From Chitinophagaceae bacterium (GTDB taxonomy: Bacteria; Bacteroidota; Bacteroidia; Chitinophagales; Chitinophagaceae), in NCBI GenBank assembly GCA_013140985.1, contig JABFRU010000053.1:1-64000 (forward strand): a stretch of DNA of 64,000 bases. The letters are read 5' to 3'. The notes below the pieces were generated by a model. It worked only from the letters and a program-made list of their open reading frames with translations, was not told the origin of the DNA and did not search any database. This document shows positions 60,422 through 64,000 of the stretch, piece by piece. A program made the position numbers and the translations under genes. Each line of letters begins with the position of its first letter. Within the stretch, counting starts at the first letter, position 1.

Positions 60422-60449
60422 AAAGGCAGGGTGCCTTTCATTATCTTTA
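60422..60449 (+). promoter_or_regulatory. Hairpin next to a TATCTTTA promoter element
   Basis: AAAGGCA (60422-60428) and TGCCTTT (60432-60438) form a perfect 7-bp inverted repeat. TATCTTTA (60442-60449, one mismatch from TAnnTTTG) follows three bases later. The ATG of the next gene is at 60468. The repeat may be an operator. Confidence 0.4.
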
Positions 60450-60467
60450 GCCACACAAAATCAACTC

Positions 60468-62015
60468 ATGAGAAAGATAACCCTGCTCAGTGCATTTGCT
60501 TTAGTTTTTTGCTCTGCCGTTGCGCAAAAAGAAGTGCAACCCCTGCAACCGGCAAGGATCGGCATTTTTAAGAATGGCACTTTCTTTATAAAAAGAGAAG
60601 GAAACGTAAATGTTGCCGATAAAAGTTTTTATATAAAAGCTCCGGAGAAAGTGTTGATGGGAACCTGGTGGGTGGCAGTGGGAAAAGAAGCCTCGCTTCA
60701 TTCCATTGTTGTAAAAACAGATACATTCAAAGTAACACATACCGTAAAAGAGTTAACTGAATTACTACAGACCAATATTGGACAAAATATAACAGTGTTT
60801 AGTAATGCTGCTAATCCGGAACTTCGGAAATTGACCGGCAAGCTTGTTGATTTTGATTACCCTACTAATACAATGAGAGTGCTAACTGCTACCGGGAAGA
60901 CCATTCTGGTAAAATCCGATTCCTTTGAGTGGTTTGAATTAAACGGCACTATCAATGATAAAACACCTGCTGACAGCATCATCGCTGTTGCCAAAGTAAA
61001 ATTGAATAAGGAAGCAAACAAAACGATGGCTTCCACTATCAGCCTGGAAAGAGGTGTGCAATGGTTTCCTTCTTATTTATTCACTATAATCAATGATAAG
61101 GAAGCAAAACTTGAACTGAAAGCAACCATTGCTACCGGGGCAGAAGAATACCGTAACATGCCGGTCGATATCATCATTGGCAGTCCTGAAATGTTTTATG
61201 CTAAAATCCTCGACCCGGTTTGCATTGATTATTTGAGTGAAAGCTTGTTAGGGAACGGCTACGATAACAATGGTTTCATGGCCAATGGATCACTTGCTTC
61301 TTATAACTATTCTCAAGCTATCAGCACATCGGGGTTGACCGATAACTATGAATGGAATGATGGCGATGAAAAAGACAACCAAAAAGAAGGACAAAAATTG
61401 GAAGATCTTTTTTATTACCAGCTCGGCAATATTGATCTGGAGAAAAATTCGAGGATTATTGTACCGGTAATGAACAGCACCGTCACTTATTCTGAAATTT
61501 ACACAGCTGACCTGCCCATTGGCAGTCCTTCAGCGGATGGAGAAAATTCTATCCAGGCTTATCATAGTTATTTAATAGCAAACAATACAACAGCTCCTTT
61601 CACTACCGGGCCGGCATTGGTGATAGATCAAATGGGACAGCCGCTGGCACAGGCACAGTTGACATATACTCCTGTAAAAGGGAATTGCGATATGCAGCTT
61701 TCCAAAGCTGTGGATGTGCAAATAAAAAATGAAGAAGAAGAAAGCAGCCGGGAAAAAAGCAGTGTCAAAAAAACAACTTCCACTTATTATGAAAAAATAA
61801 CTACCTCCGGCAATATTACCATTACCAATTTCAAGGATAAAAAAATAAAGATCCGTGTGGCTAAAAATGTGAACGGTGTATTTTCCACGGCTGATAATGC
61901 CGGCAAAAGCCGTAAAGGAAAAGCCGGTGCCGCTATTACCGAGATCTATTGGGAAGTAGAAGTGGAAGCCGGTGCCAAATTGCTGTTGAAATATGATTAC
62001 TATAATCTAAAATAA
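60468..62015 (+). CDS. Secreted DUF4139-like protein
   Basis: 515 residues with a signal peptide (cleavage near AVAQ, residue 20). The N-terminal half starts with RIGIFKNGTFFIKREGNV, and the middle contains ISLERGVQWFPSYLFTI followed by LKATIATGAEEYRNMPVDIIIG. This pattern of a ruled strand followed by a pair of beta sandwiches resembles DUF4139. The last 100 residues contain EEEESSREKSSVKKTTSTYYEK and a final beta strand EVEVEAGAKLLLKYDYY. No enzyme function is known for it. Confidence 0.6.
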   Translation: MRKITLLSAFALVFCSAVAQKEVQPLQPARIGIFKNGTFFIKREGNVNVADKSFYIKAPEKVLMGTWWVAVGKEASLHSIVVKTDTFKVTHTVKELTELLQTNIGQNITVFSNAANPELRKLTGKLVDFDYPTNTMRVLTATGKTILVKSDSFEWFELNGTINDKTPADSIIAVAKVKLNKEANKTMASTISLERGVQWFPSYLFTIINDKEAKLELKATIATGAEEYRNMPVDIIIGSPEMFYAKILDPVCIDYLSESLLGNGYDNNGFMANGSLASYNYSQAISTSGLTDNYEWNDGDEKDNQKEGQKLEDLFYYQLGNIDLEKNSRIIVPVMNSTVTYSEIYTADLPIGSPSADGENSIQAYHSYLIANNTTAPFTTGPALVIDQMGQPLAQAQLTYTPVKGNCDMQLSKAVDVQIKNEEEESSREKSSVKKTTSTYYEKITTSGNITITNFKDKKIKIRVAKNVNGVFSTADNAGKSRKGKAGAAITEIYWEVEVEAGAKLLLKYDYYNLK

Positions 62016-62037
62016 AGACAGCAATATATCGCCAGGA

Positions 62038-62670
62038 TCATTTGGACGGCTTTGGTTCCTGCATTCCCGGCAGCAGGTTATACATTTCAAAAGAAGCTGT
62101 CTTCTTTTTTCCTCCATCGGCAATGATATATTGAAGAGCAGAGATATTGTTTTTCTCAAATGTATTGATGATCGTATTCTTCATTGTTTTTAACTGGGCA
62201 TCCGTAGTGCTGTACAGGTAAATGAACGCTGTCTGAGGGATAGTATGATCATTTAATTTGATCTCTGTAATCAGCTTTTGTACCACTGCTACCAAATCTT
62301 GCGGTGTAGTATAATTAGCAGCAATTATTTTTTCCGGAGCCGCTACCACATCTGTTGTTGCAGAAGAAGATGAGCTGCAATTACCGGAAAGACCGCCAAT
62401 AGCAACAGTAGCCGTTACAGACATACCCGAAAGATCCTTTGTCGCCACTTTGATCACTGAAGTACCTTGTCCTGACAGGATCGTTCCGGCACTGATCGTC
62501 CAGTTATAAGTAACCCGGGCAGAAGTGCCTTTTATTGCAGCTGTAAATACAAGTTCATTACCGGCCACTACTCCTTCCAAAGGAGGAGTCACAGTTATTA
62601 CCGGGCAATTTTGTGCTTGTACAGCAGAATAAATAAAAAAGGCAGTTATTGCAATGGCTATTTTTTTCAT
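62038..62670 (-). CDS. Secreted protein with Ig-like domain, unknown function
   Basis: 210 residues with a signal peptide (MKKIAIAITAFFIYSAVQAQ). Residues 22-110 form an Ig/PKD-like beta sandwich (CPVITVTPPLEGVVAGNELV, TYNWTISAGTILSGQG), with two Cys that may bridge. The remainder (about 120-200) is alpha/beta (LVAVVQKLITEIKLNDHTIP, FIYLYSTTDAQLKTMKNTI). I do not recognise the second domain. Confidence 0.6.
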   Translation of the reverse strand: MKKIAIAITAFFIYSAVQAQNCPVITVTPPLEGVVAGNELVFTAAIKGTSARVTYNWTISAGTILSGQGTSVIKVATKDLSGMSVTATVAIGGLSGNCSSSSSATTDVVAAPEKIIAANYTTPQDLVAVVQKLITEIKLNDHTIPQTAFIYLYSTTDAQLKTMKNTIINTFEKNNISALQYIIADGGKKKTASFEMYNLLPGMQEPKPSK

Positions 62671-62859
62671 ACTGTTAATTTGAGCAACTAAAATTAGTAC
62701 AAATTGAATATTTATAGCGGAGAAAATTAATAGCCTTCCCCTGCCTGATAAAGCTTACCTTCGCCGCAATTGAGTTCCTTGTTTTTGTAAGAGAATTTTT
62801 TTCCACCCGGTTCCTTTACACCTGCATTCTTCTCAAGCATTACACTTAATTCCTCTAAT

Positions 62860-63105
62860 ATGACCAATGAACAAATAGAAAAATTTGTGGCGAGCAGGAA
62901 AACTGCAGTGAGTATCCATTTTAAAGACCGTCAACCTGTTTCCGGTGTTTTTATACAACTGGCAGATTTTGTAGAACTCAGATCAAAGAATTTGTGGAGG
63001 GTCGTTAGCAGCAAGAATATTGAAGAGTGGAATAAAACCCATGATCAAAACCTGAGCCGTATCTTCAACGGCATGTCTTTTACCCGCATTTCAGAAGAAA
63101 AATAG
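62860..63105 (+). CDS. Small cytosolic protein, unknown function
   Basis: 81 residues. Compact alpha-beta pattern: a helix MTNEQIEKFVASRK, strands TAVSIHFKDRQPVSGVFIQL and LRSKNLWRVVSS, and a C-terminal LSRIFNGMSFTRI strand. The strand set is reminiscent of an Sm/Hfq-like small barrel, but I see no conserved RNA-binding motif. TACCTTCG about 100 bases upstream is one mismatch from the promoter consensus. Confidence 0.55.
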   Translation: MTNEQIEKFVASRKTAVSIHFKDRQPVSGVFIQLADFVELRSKNLWRVVSSKNIEEWNKTHDQNLSRIFNGMSFTRISEEK

Positions 63106-63135
63106 AAGACATCCTGATAACTAGCGGAGCAAAAT

Positions 63136-63576
63136 TCAGGATTGCTTTTTTACATTGACGGCCATCGGTCCTTTAGGGCCATGTCCTATCTCAAAACTTA
63201 CTTTATCATTTTCGTTGACCGGTTCTGAGAGATTATTGATATGTACAAAAACGCTTTGCTGTGTCTGCTGATCCTTTATGAATCCAAAACCTTTTTCATG
63301 ATTGAAAAAAGTGACTTTACCGGTATGCGTTAATTCTTCTTCTGTTGGCGGCACATATTCAGGCACACCAATCTCAATATCTTCCAGCTTTATTTCTTTT
63401 CTTTTGCGGGGGTCTGGTGGGGTATCCGAGATGTTACCGTTTTCATCCACATAAGCGATCATACTATCATTTCCACTGGCAGCATTTTCTTTTCTCTCTT
63501 TTTTTCTCGCTTCTTTTTCTTTCTTCTCTTGTTGCTTTTTCTTTTCTCTTTCCTTTTTATTCCATGAATCGCCCAT
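63136..63576 (-). CDS. Cold-shock-domain protein with Lys-rich N-terminal extension
   Basis: 146 residues from the ATG at 63576 (a frame extends upstream to 63681 but the extra part looks non-coding). The first 35 residues are almost only Lys, Glu, Arg and Gln (KKEREKKKQQEKKEKEARK). A short acidic linker leads to the cold-shock domain (about 82-145), with RNP1-like KGFGFIKD and RNP2-like VFVHINNL. Such long-tailed CSD proteins bind single-stranded RNA/DNA. Confidence 0.85.
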   Translation of the reverse strand: MGDSWNKKEREKKKQQEKKEKEARKKERKENAASGNDSMIAYVDENGNISDTPPDPRKRKEIKLEDIEIGVPEYVPPTEEELTHTGKVTFFNHEKGFGFIKDQQTQQSVFVHINNLSEPVNENDKVSFEIGHGPKGPMAVNVKKQS

Positions 63577-63737
63577 TCGTTGTTTATTTTTGTTTAACGT
63601 ATTTGTTTGTGCCCAGTGAAGGTAGGCTATTTCTGGCTGGTGAAGGACTTTAGTTCGGGACAGGAGGTAAATCAGTCCCATACGGCATCAAAGGTTCATG
63701 CCTATAAAAACTTCTATTTATTATATTTATATATCCA

Positions 63738-64000
63738 ATGATAGATCCTGAACTCATAAAAGAAACATATGCGGATATGCCCGACGAAAAACTTATCCGG
63801 TTAGTGAAACAGGACGGAACAAGTATAACTTATGAAGCTTTCATTCTTCTTAAAAGGGAATATTCAAAACGCAAACTTGACCCCCTTGTATTAGCTGAAG
63901 CAGAACAATTAAGAGAAGAAGAATCCAAAAACAAGATCAGGAATAACCTGGAGAGAGAATCTATCCTTATTAATGATCTCCTCTGGAAGGGTGTGTTTCA
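63738..64000 (+). CDS. Unknown protein, 5' part only (cut by window edge)
   Basis: An open frame of 87 codons from the ATG at 63738 to the right edge. It begins MIDPELIKETYADMPDEKLI and continues as a charged helical region (REYSKRKLDPLVLAEAEQL). The start pattern of helices with the spacing YxxMxDEKLIRL is common in small Bacteroidota proteins of unknown function; no domain can be named from this part. Confidence 0.5.
   Translation, partial: MIDPELIKETYADMPDEKLIRLVKQDGTSITYEAFILLKREYSKRKLDPLVLAEAEQLREEESKNKIRNNLERESILINDLLWKGVF

Overview
The window looks like a chromosomal segment of a Bacteroidota bacterium, most likely family Chitinophagaceae. The reasons are: two TonB-dependent receptors with carboxypeptidase-like N-terminal domains, a type IX secretion C-terminal sorting domain, DUF6702, a half-size TSUP permease, the 38-residue L36 with a single cysteine, an ECF sigma factor with a small membrane partner, and promoters of the Bacteroidota form TTG-N17..23-TAnnTTTG. 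I found no rRNA, tRNA, CRISPR array, insertion sequence or prophage. Both edges cut through genes: an LTA-synthase-like protein on the left and an unknown protein on the right.

Layout. 1-13 kb: envelope and secreted proteins (LTA-synthase-like, CorC/CNNM, DUF6702, HupE, two tandem paralogous M1 metallopeptidases, an esterase, a MORN-like protein and a BNR-propeller protein). 13-18 kb: a visibly AT-rich block with two convergent, translationally coupled pairs, CHASE2 plus a FecR-like secreted protein facing a papain-like plus an M48-like secreted protease. 18-25 kb, minus strand: S1C protease, acetyl-CoA hydrolase/transferase, aroQ, carA, and two secreted proteins of which one is frameshifted. 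25-29.4 kb, minus strand: infA-rpmJ-rpsM-rpsK-rpsD-rpoA-rplQ. 29.4-36.8 kb: hmgA, a phosphodiesterase, a TolB-like propeller, a TPR lipoprotein, rpe and a methyltransferase. 36.8-47.4 kb: a TonB-dependent receptor, phoH with an unusual control region, crcB, ppa, a TSUP permease, an NlpC/P60 peptidase, the sigma factor pair and a guanine deaminase. 47.4-64 kb: a MurC/Mpl-type ligase, a dihaem peroxidase, a second TonB-dependent receptor, an amine oxidase, an RRM protein, a one-cysteine DsbA-like protein, a large BNR/PKD/T9SS lipoprotein, secreted unknowns and a cold-shock protein.

The most unusual pattern is in the spacers. At least ten intergenic gaps, five of them inside the ribosomal operon, are filled with strictly phased arrays of 7-bp (sometimes 8-bp) units. 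The word differs from site to site while the period stays fixed, and several arrays form inverted pairs around a short unique core. They often run right up to the neighbouring stop or start codon. This resembles the heptanucleotide STRR sequences of cyanobacteria, but here there are many unrelated words in one genome. Other points worth checking are the CHASE2/FecR/protease island, a palindrome placed exactly between the -33 and -7 elements of the phoH promoter followed by a structured leader and a TTG start, a pseudoknot-capable spacer before rpsK, two hairpins with complementary loops at 18.0-18.1 kb, and a one-base frameshift at 23.74 kb.
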